From Daucus carota subsp. sativus (Eukaryota; Streptophyta; Magnoliopsida; Apiales; Apiaceae), in NCBI RefSeq assembly GCF_001625215.2, contig NC_030385.2, positions 36,047,598 to 36,111,597 of the forward strand: 64,000 nt of DNA, read 5' to 3'. This document shows, one piece after another, positions 48,232 to 59,573 of the stretch. How positions within the stretch are numbered: position 1 is the stretch's first letter; each line of letters starts with the position of its first letter. The notes below the pieces were generated by a model that made no database searches, was not told the origin of the DNA, and saw only the letters and a list, made by a program, of their open reading frames with translations. A program made the translations under genes and the position numbers.

Positions 48232-48817
48232 AAATAAAATAACAAGACTGTAGCCCTAAAAATACGCAGCAGCGTGTATATAGAAAAGCCGAGTGAACTT
48301 ATGCGGCTAAGACAGGATAAAACAAACACACCGAGTGCTTAGATGTAAACAATGGTGGATAATGATGATACTTACAGGGATGAGTGTCGCCTGTCGGAAA
48401 TGGATTTGCCGGACAGAAATGGTGGCTGGCCGGAGGAGATGAGTGAGTTGACTCGGTGAATGCTCTGTAGCGAGTATGATTCAAATGAAAATGGCTGAAG
48501 GTGTTAGTGGTTTGTATTGTGGCTGGTTTGGGCATAAATACAGGTAGTTTGTATAACTAAACAATTTGGCATACAAGCTGTTTGATTTAATGTCGCAGAG
48601 ACTGTTGGTGGATTGGCCAGGCGAATCAGTGAGTCGACATGGGTGAGTGATTGTACTCAGAGAATGATAACTCGAAAGAGGGTGACTCGGTGATTTAATG
48701 GTGCGGAAATGACGAAAAGGCAACAAGATGCTCCGGCAGAAAACTGGGTTTTGACGGAGGATTTGATATGAAGTTGTGGGAACTGGGAAGCTTAGTTGAG
48801 GTATGTCAGGATTGAAC

Positions 48818-48832
48818 CTCGTTCTGATACCA
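48818..48832 (-). other. Copia primer-binding site
   Basis: The minus strand reads tggtatcagaacgag directly beside the 5' LTR; the first ten bases match the complement of the initiator tRNA-Met 3' end. Confidence 0.9.
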
Positions 48833-49099
48833 TGATAAACTTATGTGAATAAGTTAGAATAATATGATTAGATGAAGCAAGAACAATGTAAGAGAAAAAG
48901 AAACTCTTGTATTGCTGTTAAGAAGCTTGGTAATTTACATAGTATGAGGTTCTATATATACAGAATAACAACTTGCTCCCTAAGGTTGCTACAGTAGGAT
49001 GGTACATGTACAGTGTTGTTACAGTAACCGAGCTTGGGGACCAAGGTTTATGTGGTCATGGCTGTGATGTCATGACAGTGATGTTATATGTTTTTAACA
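48833..49099 (-). repeat. Copia LTR (5' in element orientation)
   Basis: 267 bp; matches the left LTR without a visible difference. It acts as promoter of the element and also lies about 115 bp upstream of the F2 start. Confidence 0.95.
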
Positions 49100-49214
49100 C
49101 TATCCATTAGTACATACACATAAGTTGAAACCCTTGTCTGTAATCCAACATCTTCATCTCTTGAATTGCGTACTTCTGCTTCATTTTGATCTTACATGCC
49201 TGTATGCACAGACC

Positions 49215-49690
49215 ATGAGGCCGCGGCAGAGAACCTTAATGGAACTACCAGAAGAACTACTAAATGAGATCTTTCTGAGGACGCCTGCAAGGTCTGTTTT
49301 AATCTGTAAATGTGTCAGTAAGCCCTTCTTGCGTATCATCAGACATCCCGATTTTGTAAACGCCCATCTCAATCGTGTTAAGGAAGTTGGGCGTGATAGA
49401 TCAGAAGCACTAATTTTACATTTTGGAAAGAGTAAGTACAGAGGAAGGAAGTATGTCAAGAGAAAGCAACTAGGCTGCATTCACTATGATCATGTTATGT
49501 TATCTATTGATAATGCGATGATTAATGTATATATGCCATTAAGTCCTCCAGTTTCGTATGTTGGGGAACTTAAAGTTATTGGTTCTTGTATGGACTGATT
49601 TGTGCTGTTATTCAGTTTGATGATGATGATGGTGATGATGATCCTCCTCTCCGTGATCATAAAAATAAGTCCTTGAATTTTAGTATTCAG
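49215..49690 (+). pseudogene. F2: frameshifted, 3'-truncated F-box gene
   Basis: Starts MRPRQRTLMELPEELLNEIF and carries a full F-box (LRTPARSVLICKCVSKPFLR), then continues to VIGSCMD and stop at 49598 (127 residues). F5 reads GSCNGLICAAIQ here: one base is missing in F2 (ttgtatgg against ttgtaatgg), shifting the frame. Homology ends at about 49660 (gatcctcctctccgtgatca), the same breakpoint as F3. The first 127 codons could still yield an F-box domain lacking its substrate-binding FBA region. Copia inserted about 115 bp upstream. Confidence 0.88.
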
Positions 49691-49739
49691 TTGAGATATT
49701 AAAAGATTTTTTTAATTTGTTAAAAATCCGAGGATATTA

Positions 49740-49920
49740 GGAAAATGCTATTTTCAGAGCTGATTTTTAATTTCCAGAGCAAACAAAATATGAAAAGACG
49801 AAACTGCCCCTGTGCATACACACTAACACAAAAGAAAAAAAACCAACGAGGGATAATTTCGTCTTTTCATGCCTTTTCAGCTCTGGAAATTAAAAAATAG
49901 CTCTGGAAATAACATTTCCC
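49740..49920. mobile_element. Small TIR MITE, 181 bp
   Basis: Ends ggaaaatgctattttcagag and inverse (ctctggaaataacatttccc), flanked by ggatatta at 49732-49739 and 49921-49928. The F3 paralogue near 52430 lacks it. The 8-bp duplication suggests hAT; a 9-bp Mutator-type reading is possible. Confidence 0.75.
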
Positions 49921-50521
49921 GGATATTAACCCGAATTTTTTAAATTATGTTACAAAATCTGGTTGGTATTCAATGTGGATTTTAAATTATGCTTGAAAAT
50001 TTGATGCTATTAATATTAAAATATGTTGGTATTCTTTTGTCAGACTTCATAGAATGATGGATTTTGTAAAATTAATTATTGAGTGTATTTTAAGATATTT
50101 GAAATTCCAACAAAATACGTAACATTTGAAATCATCGTGCTTAATTCATAAAGACTTGCATCAACTCTGCAATATTTTATCTAAAATAGGTATAAAATCG
50201 AAATCATATCAATCCACATTCCACAAACTATATAAAATTCATTAAAATTCCAATTGAATACAAAGATGTTTGATAAAAAATTGCAGACTCGCTAATAATA
50301 TGAAGTTACCCATGGAATAACGTTATTTGTGATCCTGTACATATGATATCTGCATCACATACATAATTATTATGCAAGCACTGGGACTGCAGACCTCAAA
50401 TCATATGGTATGGTACACAAACACTTGAGGATGCGGTGGAGGCAGACGATTTGTTACAAGAATTGTTTGGAATGCAGAAAGTTGAGAAGAAGCCATTCAT
50501 GCATGCTGATGTGAAATCTCT

Positions 50522-51057
50522 TCAATCATTAATGCTTCCACCGTGGGCAGGGCGTGGATCACTCCTGTAAACTACAGCACATACAATAAGAGATTCAGTT
50601 CACGGGGATGCTTTAAAACTATATTCATTTCCTTATTGTATATAGTTTCCTAACTATTTCGTGAGTTTAAATATAATTCTCCCTCCCTCCCATCATTATT
50701 TTGTATTTGGGTGGGACACGGAGGTTAAGCAAAATATAAAATTGGAAGAAAACGCGAGTGAGTCTGGCGGGGCTTGATAAAATTAGTAAAAGTATGTTAT
50801 TTTAAAATATGTTAACAAATGGATGAAAATTCCGAAAAAGAAAGTGTTAACACGCTGATGGGACATAGGGAGCACGAGAGAATGAAAATACCTTGATGGT
50901 GGTTGGATAGGCGGCGTCCATGGTAGTTAGCATAGACAGGGGAAGCTGATGATTGAGAGGGAAGAGCAGTGAGGTGTGGTAAATAGGCTGCCCCAAGCAG
51001 AAGATTGAGGAGCAACAATACGAAGCTCATCTGAATAAATGATGCAGCCATACTCAT
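50522..51057 (-). CDS. P3: putative secreted peptide precursor, 71 residues
   Basis: Exon 1 51057-50892, exon 2 50571-50522 (216 nt in frame), same donor and acceptor sequences as the other copies. Signal-like MSMAASFIQMSFVLLLLNLL, then LPSQSSASPVYANYHGRRLS, then the motif VYRSDPRPAHGGSIND. The stop follows ND as in the other exon-2 copies. An upstream in-frame ATG five codons earlier gives MQHLC. Head to head with F3, 0.84 kb apart. Confidence 0.6.
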
Positions 51058-51895
51058 ACAAAGATGTTGCACAATCTGATCATATATACAGAGTGATAGA
51101 AAAGTTAGTGGATAGAGGCCAACTTTTTTATTTCCAATTCTGTTCTAAAGTTAGGAGCTGTATAATTAAGAAAATGAAGTCCACTTAAGGTGGTAGAAAA
51201 GTTTTCGTGCTAAACATGATTCATTTGAAGCGTCAGTCGTCGTATAACGAGCATTAGTCCAACTTAAGGTGGTAGAAAAGCTTCCGTGCTTGAAAGGATT
51301 CGTTGATGCATCACTGGTCCTATATAGTGGAGTCCAGCTTATGGTGCACTTCATTTTGTTCGTGTAATGCGTCCCAAGTTCTTGTTTGAGGGGGCCGGGG
51401 TTTGTCTTACATCAAACAACTGCTATTTGATGGAGTTTTGCATCATCATGACGATTTTAAACTTACTCAAAATCGAGACGAATGATTTGTATATAGAATT
51501 AAGATTTCTTTGAGTGACTGATTATGCTATTTTGATTTGCGTGTTCCAGGACAGATTATCTGTGCCAAGAAATTATTTTGAATGATCGAATCTGTTGTTC
51601 TGACTTGGCAGAATCAGTGCTGAGCTGCTACCAGACTCATCTGGAAGTCGTATTATACGTTTTTGTTTGATCTATTTGTTGCTTAATATGTTTCGGTGAA
51701 TAAACTTATTAACTTTTGTCTGCAAGTCTTTCATTTCTTAGTTACTTTGAGCTATCCGAAATTTATTGCATATGTCTATTTCTATCCATTAGTATATACA
51801 CATAAGTTAAAACCCTTGTCTGTAATCCAACATCTTCATCTCATGAATTGTCTACTTCTGCTTCATTTCGATCTTACATGCTTGTATGCACAGAC

Positions 51896-52350
51896 CATAA
51901 GGCCGCGGCACAGAACCTTAATGGAACTACCAGAAGAACTACTAAATGAGATCTTTCTGAGGATGCCTGCAAGGCCTCTTTTAATCTGTAAATGTGTCTG
52001 TAATTCTTGCGTATCATCAGACATCCTGATTTTGTAAACACCCATCTCCATTGTGTTAAGGACGTTGGGCACGATAAATCAGAAGCACTCATTCTACATT
52101 TTGGAAAGAGTAAGTACAGAGGAAGGAAGTATATCAAGAGAAAGCAACTAGGCTGCATTCACTATGATCATGTGATGTTATCTATCGATAATGCGTTGAT
52201 TAATGTATATAAGCCATTAAGTCCTCCAGTTCCGTAAGTTGGGGAATTAGTTAAAGTTGGTTCTTGTAATGGATTGATTTGTGCTGTTATTCAGTTTGAT
52301 ATTGATGGTGGTGATGATGATCCTCCTATCCGTGACCACTGATCATAAAA
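51896..52350 (+). pseudogene. F3: F-box gene with lost start codon and frameshift
   Basis: The usual start is ATA (51896-51898) instead of ATG. From the next ATG (51920) the frame reads MELPEELLNEIFLRMPARPL and LICKCVCN. A four-base loss near 52003 (gtaattcttgcg against gtaagccctttttgcg) then shifts it to an early stop. The rest of the homology is readable in another frame to about 52350 and breaks off where F2 does. Confidence 0.9.
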
Positions 52351-52499
52351 AATAAGTCCGGAATATTAGGGTGTATTCAATTGAGATTTTAAATGATTTT
52401 TCTCATTTGTTAAATCCGAGGATATTCAATTCGAATTTTAAAATGTATCACAATTCCGGGATATTCAATTAATTTTTTAAATTATATTAAAAAATCTGG

Positions 52500-53806
52500 G
52501 GGAAAAATCTCAAATTGGTCACTGAAGTGAGGGTGTAGTATCAAAAATTTTATCAAACTTAACGGGATCTCACTCGTACCACTCTAGTAACGAATAATGA
52601 CAAAAATGTTAGTTTGACTTGTTGACCTAACAGAAAGCTGACATGGCAAACAGAGTGACTGACAGAGCGGCTTACGTGGCTTGCGACTCGCATTACAACG
52701 GTGTGAGGATGAAAGATAAAAAAACAAATAAGATTAATTATTATAAAAGCTGTCACTGTATAATCCATCTACTCTTTGTTTAATTGTAAAAAGCATTTGT
52801 ATGTACTATTCCCCGGCTTCAGCTGAATCGTGATCCATCCCACTTCTTTTTGTATTTTTTTCTATAATTTAACATATATTATAATTTTAATATATAATTT
52901 TATAATTTATTTCTAAAATTTTGTATTTTTTGAAAAAATTTAAATGTTAAATCTATTTTTAAAAAGAAAATCTGAAAAATAAAATACATTTTCATAAAAT
53001 ATATTTTCATAAATGATTTTAATTTTTTTTATAAAATATATTTTCATAAATGATTTTAATTTTTTTTCAGAATAAAAATTTAATTATTAATTTTTTAATG
53101 TATTTGGAACCTTTGATAGTAATAAATTATCAAATATATAAAATTTATTAATTTAATAATAAAATATTATAAAATATTTTTTAAATTTATCAATTATATT
53201 TTTATAAAATCAAATTTCAAAAATAAAACATGTCACTAAAAAAGTTTTCAATAATAAAAAAGTTTTCAATAATTAAAACGTATAAATTTTTTACACAACA
53301 GTATAATAAGCTGATTTGAACGTATAAATCTTTGCATTGACTACGATCTATGAATCAAATGAGCAGAATTGTTATTTTATTTTAAGTTCGAGTTAAACTT
53401 TCAAGAGTTAAACTTTCAAGGTTCTTCAAACGGTTTCCGCAGTGTAGGTACAGTTGATCAAGGAAGAAGTACTCGTAATTATTATAAAGTAAAAGAAGGT
53501 GCAATTGAAAGAATTAAGAAGCAGTTTTAAAGAAAATGACCTGGGGGAGAGGAGTGAAACCGGGATGGGGGTATTTAATTATTTTGTAATTTTGTAATAT
53601 TACAATCCACGCAGATGCAGACTGGGATGTTGTCAGCCACTGTGTCCAAGAAACGTTTGTCATGTCAGCTTTCCGTTTGGTCAAACAGTCAAACTAACGG
53701 ATATGTCATTATCCGTTACTAAAGTGGTACGGATGAAACCCCGTTGAGTTCGATATAATTTTTGATATTACAGGCTCACTTCGGTGACCAATTTGAGATT
53801 TTTCCC
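52500..53806. mobile_element. Mutator-like TIR element, 1.3 kb
   Basis: Ends gggaaaaatctcaaattggt and inverse (accaatttgagatttttccc) with an inverted repeat of about 150-200 bp. aaaaatctgg is duplicated at 52490-52499 and 53807-53816. The F2 paralogue at about 49942 has the uninterrupted acaaaatctggttggtattc. The AT-rich interior has no transposase frame, so it is non-autonomous. Confidence 0.88.
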
Positions 53807-54411
53807 AAAAATCTGGTTGGTATTCAATGAAAATTTTAAATTATGCTTAAAAATTCGATGCTATTAATATAAACATATGATGATATTAAGTGCTGATGAA
53901 TTTTGTTGGACTTCGTAAAATGATGGAATTTGTGAGGTTATCCATCTTATTTTGCGATATTACGAAATCCCAACAAAATTCATAAATTTTGAAGTAATGT
54001 GGTTAAATCATAAACACTTACATCAACTCTGTTTATCTAAAATAGGTGTAAAATCAAAAGCATATAAGATTCATAAAAATTCATAAACTATATTAAATAA
54101 TTAAAATCAGAGTTGAATACACTCGCTTAGTATAATATTCTACAAGGATGTTTGGAAAAAAAATTGCAGACTCGCAGTGATAGCTGATAATATGAAGTTA
54201 CCCATGGAATAACGTTATTTGTGATCATCTTTAACATTGGGTTACCCAAGATTATTGTCCAAAATATGCCGCATTGAGTTAATCAGTTGTACATCTGCAT
54301 AAGAAATAGAACAGATAGAAGGTTCCCTGTACATATCACATATGATATCTGCATCACATACATAATTATTATGCAAGCACTGGGATTCATGCATGCTGAT
54401 GTGAGATCTCT

Positions 54412-55013
54412 TCAATCATTAATGCTTGCACCGTGGGCAGGGCGTGGTTCACTCCTGCGAGCTACAGCACATACAATAAGAGATTCAGTTCACGGGGATG
54501 CTTTAAAACTATATTTATTTCCTTATTGTATATAATTTCGTAACTATTTCGTGAGTTTAAATATAATTCTCCCTCCCTCCCATCATTATTTTGTATTTGG
54601 GTGGGACATGGAGGTTAAGCAAAATAAAAATAAAAAATTAGAAGAAAACGTGAGTGAGTCTGTGGGACTTGATAAAATTAGTAAAAGTATGTTATTATGA
54701 AATATGTTAACAAAACGTGAGTGAGTCGGTGGGACTTGATAAAATTAGTAAAAGTATGTTATTTTGAAATATGTTAACAAATGGATGAAAATTCTAAAAA
54801 AGAAAGTGTTCACACGCGGATGGGACATAGGGAGCACGAGAGAATGAAAATACCTTGATGGTGGCTGTATCCGTGGTAGTCATCATCATAGATAGCTGAA
54901 GCTGATGATTCAGAGTGAAGAGCAGTGAGTTGTGGTAAATAGGCTGCGCCAAGCAGAAGAGTGAGGAGCAGCAATACGAAGCTCGTCTGAATAAATGATG
55001 CAGCCATACACAT
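54412..55013 (-). CDS. P4: putative secreted peptide precursor, 69 residues
   Basis: Exon 1 55013-54854, exon 2 54461-54412 (210 nt in frame). N-terminus MCMAASFIQTSFVLLLLTLL, variable middle HSESSASAIYDDDYHGYSHH (shortest of the set, lacking the ARRL block), C-terminus ARRSEPRPAHGASIND. The intron contains a tandem copy of about 60 bp (aaaacgtgagtgagtc...aaatatgttaac). No F-box copy follows; instead the duplicated Coa1-like exon begins 150 bp upstream of this gene. Confidence 0.58.
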
Positions 55014-55161
55014 ACGGAGATGTTGCACAATGCGATCTCATATATACAGAGTGATAGAAATGTTAGTGGATAGCGAATGTTAAAAACACCGTGTATCTTT
55101 ATATTAAAAAAAATTGTGTATTATTGCCTGACCTTTTATCCTATTGTTGACATTCTTGTAG

Positions 55162-57347
55162 TGAGGACTGAGGCCCTTGAGAAAGCCAGCACGGACGAAA
55201 CAGTGATATATGCTATTAAAGATTCTATTGTGAGGGGTCCGTGGTATAATGCTGCACTTGCAGCAACTCACAGGAGGCATTCTGTGTCGTGTTGTAACAT
55301 CCCGAATTTTCGGAATATTAAAAACTAATTTCACGACATAAATAATACCATTACTTAAATCAAATCCTCAAATAATATATATGTCAAAGCAGCGGTCTAA
55401 CCCAATTATCAAAAGTCATAAATTGGAGACGCAGCTCCATAATTATCCAAAACCAATAATTAATAAATTCATCAAATTACACTAAGTCTTTATTCACTAA
55501 TGCATATAATCACGAAGCATAAAATCCAAAAGCCTCATTCTTATTCTCAAAATCTTTCCACATAAAAGAACCTGAAATATAGAAAAACGGATGAGCTACA
55601 CAGCTCAGCAAGTAACAATTTGACATTAAATAAATTTCAAAATCAATGGGCAGTTTTATAAAACATTGTTTCTGAAAAACAACAATAATTTGTTAAATAT
55701 TTGCAAAGTTAAATCCAACCCAAAGTTTATGTTTTAAAAACAATTTCAGAATTTAAATAGAACAGGGCAGTACAGAATAAAATAAAACGAAAATCTTATA
55801 AATATCATAGTCTTGCTCTACGGCCACACTTACCCAGTGACCGGGATCTTATTCTTATTCTTTCGCCACACTTACCCAGTGACCGGGATCTAAAGTTCAA
55901 TAATCACGCGCCCTTAGCAGGTATCTAAATTTGCACACTTGTGCGCCTACTAAGGGTTTCCAAGGCTAGTTCCGGAACTATAGCGTAGACTACGAACGGG
56001 TTCGAAACGTAGAGACTGTGTTCTAAATTCACAAATACTTATATCTTATAAATTTGAAATCAAAACTCTTATATCTAATACGAAATTAAAAACAGAATCA
56101 AAATATCTTTTCAAAATTTAAAAGTAAGTCAAAAGTACTTACTTGAAAAGCGACTGACAGTGAAATTAACACACGAGCAAATCCTAAAAATATTCAATCC
56201 ACGGTTAACAAGTACGCAAATCCTTTAAATTAACTAGTACACAAGTAAAATCATATTAGACACGACTGTGCACATAAATCAAATAATATACTATCTGATA
56301 CAATTCTCAGCATGTGTTGACAAAACAGGTGTATAAAAACTATGTACAGGGCATCATAACTTTAGTGAAATATTGTGAAGGATTAACTTGCATATATCGA
56401 CAATTACAGTATAGCATGCAAAATCGCGTAGCCTCACCAATTAAATTGAATATATCGACAATTTATTTAATAACAAAATCACGTAAATTTTATAATCCAT
56501 ACACATAATTACTAAAATTCTAAAAGACAAATAACAAATTAAAATTAAAGCATGAATTCACACATTTAAGCTCAAAGATGTAAATATAAATTATTATTAT
56601 TATTATTATTTTTAAAAAAAAATTAATTAAATAATAATAGCACGCATAACAAATCTATAATATATATTAAGATCAAATACCTGTGAATAAAGCAAGAACC
56701 ATCATCATATCTTGTTATCACGAATATACAGACTAAAATATGAACTTATACTTTTCGGAAAATAATTAACATGCTTCTGCACATCAAGTAATATTATTGG
56801 TGGGCTCAATTAAAGCTTGCGACATGTAGTGATACAGTTAAAAGAGAAAGACACAGATTCACATTACAGGAGCACAAAAATTACACAAACAATTACAAGA
56901 GTAAAGAAATTGTTATGTACCTCTACGACGAGTTCCATGTACACTTTTTAATGTACCATAAGATGATCTTATATAGGCAAGCAAAAGCAAAAACACCTAA
57001 TTTTAAAGTAGGAAGTTACGAAATTTAGTCCTAAACTTTGCCCTCCTCTTAAACTAGTTTCTAAAATAAAAGGCATTCTTACGGAAATTTTGATTTTCAA
57101 AAATATTCCTACAATCCTTCCCATCAATAAAGAATCTTTTTTTTTTTTCAAATTAACTAACACAATAAAATTCTAGAAGGTTCTAATTAATATAAATAAA
57201 TACAAACAATCTAAATCTAATATCCAAAACATAATAACAATACTAATTAAATAAAAATAAATAAATAAATAAAATCACCGGATTTTACACGTGTACTATT
57301 CCTGTTTCTAGACCTCAAGGCACAGGAGTCTCTCAGTCAAGGGCAGT
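55162..57347 (+). pseudogene. Coa1-like exon, second copy, split by an LTR element
   Basis: 55162-55292 and 57290-57347 together match the exon at 36394-36581. The 2.0-kb LTR insertion falls between codons for HSVS and the following TIPV. Besides the insertion, DK at the exon end has become a stop (gattaa for gataaa). It is therefore broken in two ways. Confidence 0.7.
55293..57289. mobile_element. 2.0-kb LTR element (probably solo LTR) with CGTGT duplication
   Basis: Begins TGTAACATCCCGAATTTTCG and ends CACCGGATTTTACA; cgtgt flanks both sides (55288-55292, 57290-57294). The uninterrupted parent site is at about 36510 (tctgtgtcgcgtactattcc). It contains two copies of cacttacccagtgaccggga (about 55825 and 55867) and gatgagctacacagctcagc at about 55589. 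That last block is the inverse of a feature near the 3' end of the 15273-17318 element, suggesting this one lies in minus orientation. No internal coding region. Confidence 0.85.
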
Positions 57348-57826
57348 TCATGATTAAGGTTTTATTCATCGTTCTGAACTCTCGAGTCTGCTCTCTTCTG
57401 TGTTATCTCTTTCGATTACACATATTGGTAACTTGCTTGAATTGTAATGCCATGTTACTGGGAAATTCTTCTCATGAAAAGAATGTTAAAAACACCGTGT
57501 ATCTTTATATTAAAAAAAATTGTGTATTTTACTTCACATTTCCTCAATATTAATATGTGTGCAAAAAAATTAGATCAGGATGTATGTTCTTAACAAGAAC
57601 ATGGACGACTTAAAATCCAATATCAAGAGTTATCGAAATAGAACGGCTTGTGAAATGACGTTACGTCATGATCATCCATCACAGAAGAGGATGAATCGCG
57701 GAAATCTTGAACGTTCTTTCGCATAAATTAGATGTGCTCTCTCTGATTCATAATCTTAATTATTTACGTGTTCATGTTTAGTTTATAATAAAAATCTTGA
57801 AATCTCATGTACATCTCTTTATTATA

Positions 57827-57986
57827 CTCCCTCCGTTGACGCTCTCATAAAATATAGTTCTATAACGTATTTTTAATTTTTTCTTTTTTTGAATGAAAGT
57901 TTAAATTTCAAACTTTTTTTCAGTATTTTTCTTTTAAAAAAAAGTTATATGAAAAATGTGTGTCGAAAAGTAAGGTAAAGAGGGAG
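57827..57986. mobile_element. Degenerate Stowaway-like MITE, second copy
   Basis: Counterpart of 37609-37806 with an internal deletion near its left end; same TA-flanked ctccctccg and agggag ends. Confidence 0.6.
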
Positions 57987-58269
57987 TAACATATAAGGTT
58001 ATTTGTGATCATTTTTAATATTGGGTTACCCAAGATTATTATTCAAAATAGGCTGCATTCAGTTAATGAGTTATATATGTGCATAAGAAATAGAACAGAA
58101 AGCAAGCAGACCCCTGTACATATGATATAGAGAATTATTATGCAAGCACTGGGATGCAATTACACTGCAGACCTCAAATTATATATAGGCAGACAATTTG
58201 TTACAAGAAATTGTTTGAAATGCAGAAACATGAGAAGAAGCCATTGATGCAAGGTGATGTGAAATCTCT

Positions 58270-58738
58270 TCAATCATTAATGCTTGCTCCGTGGGCAGGG
58301 CGTGGTTCACTCGGGTTAACCGCACCTACACGGGATGCTATAAAACTATATTTATTTCCTTATTGTATATAATTAATTCGTAACTATATTTATTTTTTAT
58401 TACATATAATTTCGTAACTATTTTATATTTGAGTGGAACACTGAGGTTAAGCAAAATTAAAAATCGGACGTGAGTGAGTCAATGGGACTTGATAAAATTA
58501 GTAAAAGTATGCTATGTTGAAATATGTTAACAAATGGATGAAAATTTCGAAAAAGAAAGTGTTAACACGAGGATGAGACATAGGAAGCACGAGAGACTGA
58601 AAATACCTAGACTAAGACAGGTGAAGCTGATGATTGAGAGTGAAGAGCAGTGAGGTGCGGTAAATAGGCTGCCCCAAGCACAAGAGCGAGGAGCAACTAT
58701 ACAAAGCTCGTCTGAATAAATGATGCAGCCATACTCAT
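58270..58738 (-). pseudogene. P5: peptide gene copy broken by a stop codon
   Basis: Exon 1 58738-58607, exon 2 58325-58270. Translation begins MSMAASFIQTSFV and stops at TAG where the other copies have TTG. A deletion later in exon 1 removes the codons for the NYHARRL block and breaks the frame. Exon 2 still encodes a clean AVNPSEPRPAHGASIND tail with stop. The exon-1 length (132) is the only one in the family that is not 1 modulo 3. Confidence 0.8.
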
Positions 58739-59401
58739 ACAAAGATGTTTACCCACGTGGTCATATAAATTGAAACGGAGGAAGTGTACATTTATCAACA
58801 AACATGTTTGTAAATGCTTTTCAAATAATAATATGTGATCATGCGTTTTTTGATTTATTTTAAATTATATTTTTCATTCATAAAAAAAGATATTATTTCT
58901 CATATTGACTTTCTGTGAGTTTGTTTTCGAGTAGATAATTTTGAATAAAAAAATTTTTATAATAAATCTATCTTTGTTTGAGAGTAGTTTGTCTTGTAGT
59001 AGAATACATTAGAGTAACGCTCTATAGTTTGTGGTGAATTTCCCGTAAAACATGTTATAGATTTATAGTTGAAAAAAATGACTCTCATCATCAATATAAT
59101 TATATATATATTTACAAAATGATAGGGAATTAAGTCATGCTGGAATGATAAAAAGTATCAAAAACAATTTGTCACTCCCAATTATCTCTATCTACAATTA
59201 TTAAAATATAGTATAAATTTCATAAGTATTTGGTGACCTTAAATATGATTCTCCATTCCTCCCACCAAGCGAGTTGGTGTGCCTCACAAAATTAGTAAAA
59301 ACAAATATGTTTTTTCTAAAAAATGTAACTAACAAACAACAAGGGTACGAAAGTGTTAGCAAGCGGATGGTTATTGAGGAAGTACGAGAGGATGAAAATA
59401 C

Positions 59402-59573
59402 CGTATTCATGATGGTTGCATAAGCGGCGTGCATGGTAGTTAGCATAGTCGACAGGGGAAGCTGATGATTGAGAGTGAAGAGCAGTGAAGTGTGGTAAAT
59501 AGGCTGCCCCAAGCACAAGAGTGAGGAGCAACAATACGAAGCTCATCTGAATAAATGATGCAGCCATACTCAT
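59402..59573 (-). CDS. P6: peptide gene, exon 1 only
   Basis: Intact first exon MSMAASFIQMSFVLLLLTLV ... HSQSSASPVDYANYHARRLC and NHHEY, with the standard GTATTTTC donor at its end. No exon-2 motif lies between here and P5. The nearest compatible acceptor in the same phase is that of P5 (58325), about 1.1 kb downstream on the minus strand. Splicing over the dead P5 exon 1 could give a complete precursor ending PAHGASIND (inference). Otherwise the frame reads through the donor and ends about 28 codons later in untranslated-looking sequence. Confidence 0.45.

Larger units (their letters stand above)
42032..49099 (-). mobile_element. Young Ty1/Copia retrotransposon, 7.07 kb, CTATC duplication
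   Basis: Two 267-bp LTRs (42032-42298, 48833-49099) begin TGATAAACTTATG and end TTTTTAACA on the plus strand and appear identical by eye. The target duplication CTATC flanks both sides (42027-42031, 49100-49104). The empty site tctatttctatccattag is preserved at about 40248, 51779 and 60793 in the other F-box units. The primer-binding site lies at 48818-48832 (minus: tggtatcagaacgag, matching initiator tRNA-Met in its first ten bases). The purine tract gaggggggg next to the left LTR overlaps the polyprotein stop. Identical LTRs and an open polyprotein indicate a recent insertion. It separates the F2 coding start from most of its upstream region. Confidence 0.96.

Noticed and set aside
49181..49480. 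Minus-strand 99-codon frame repeated opposite each F-box copy
   Set aside because: Recurs only because the plus-strand F-box gene is duplicated; F5 shows that the plus strand is the coding one.
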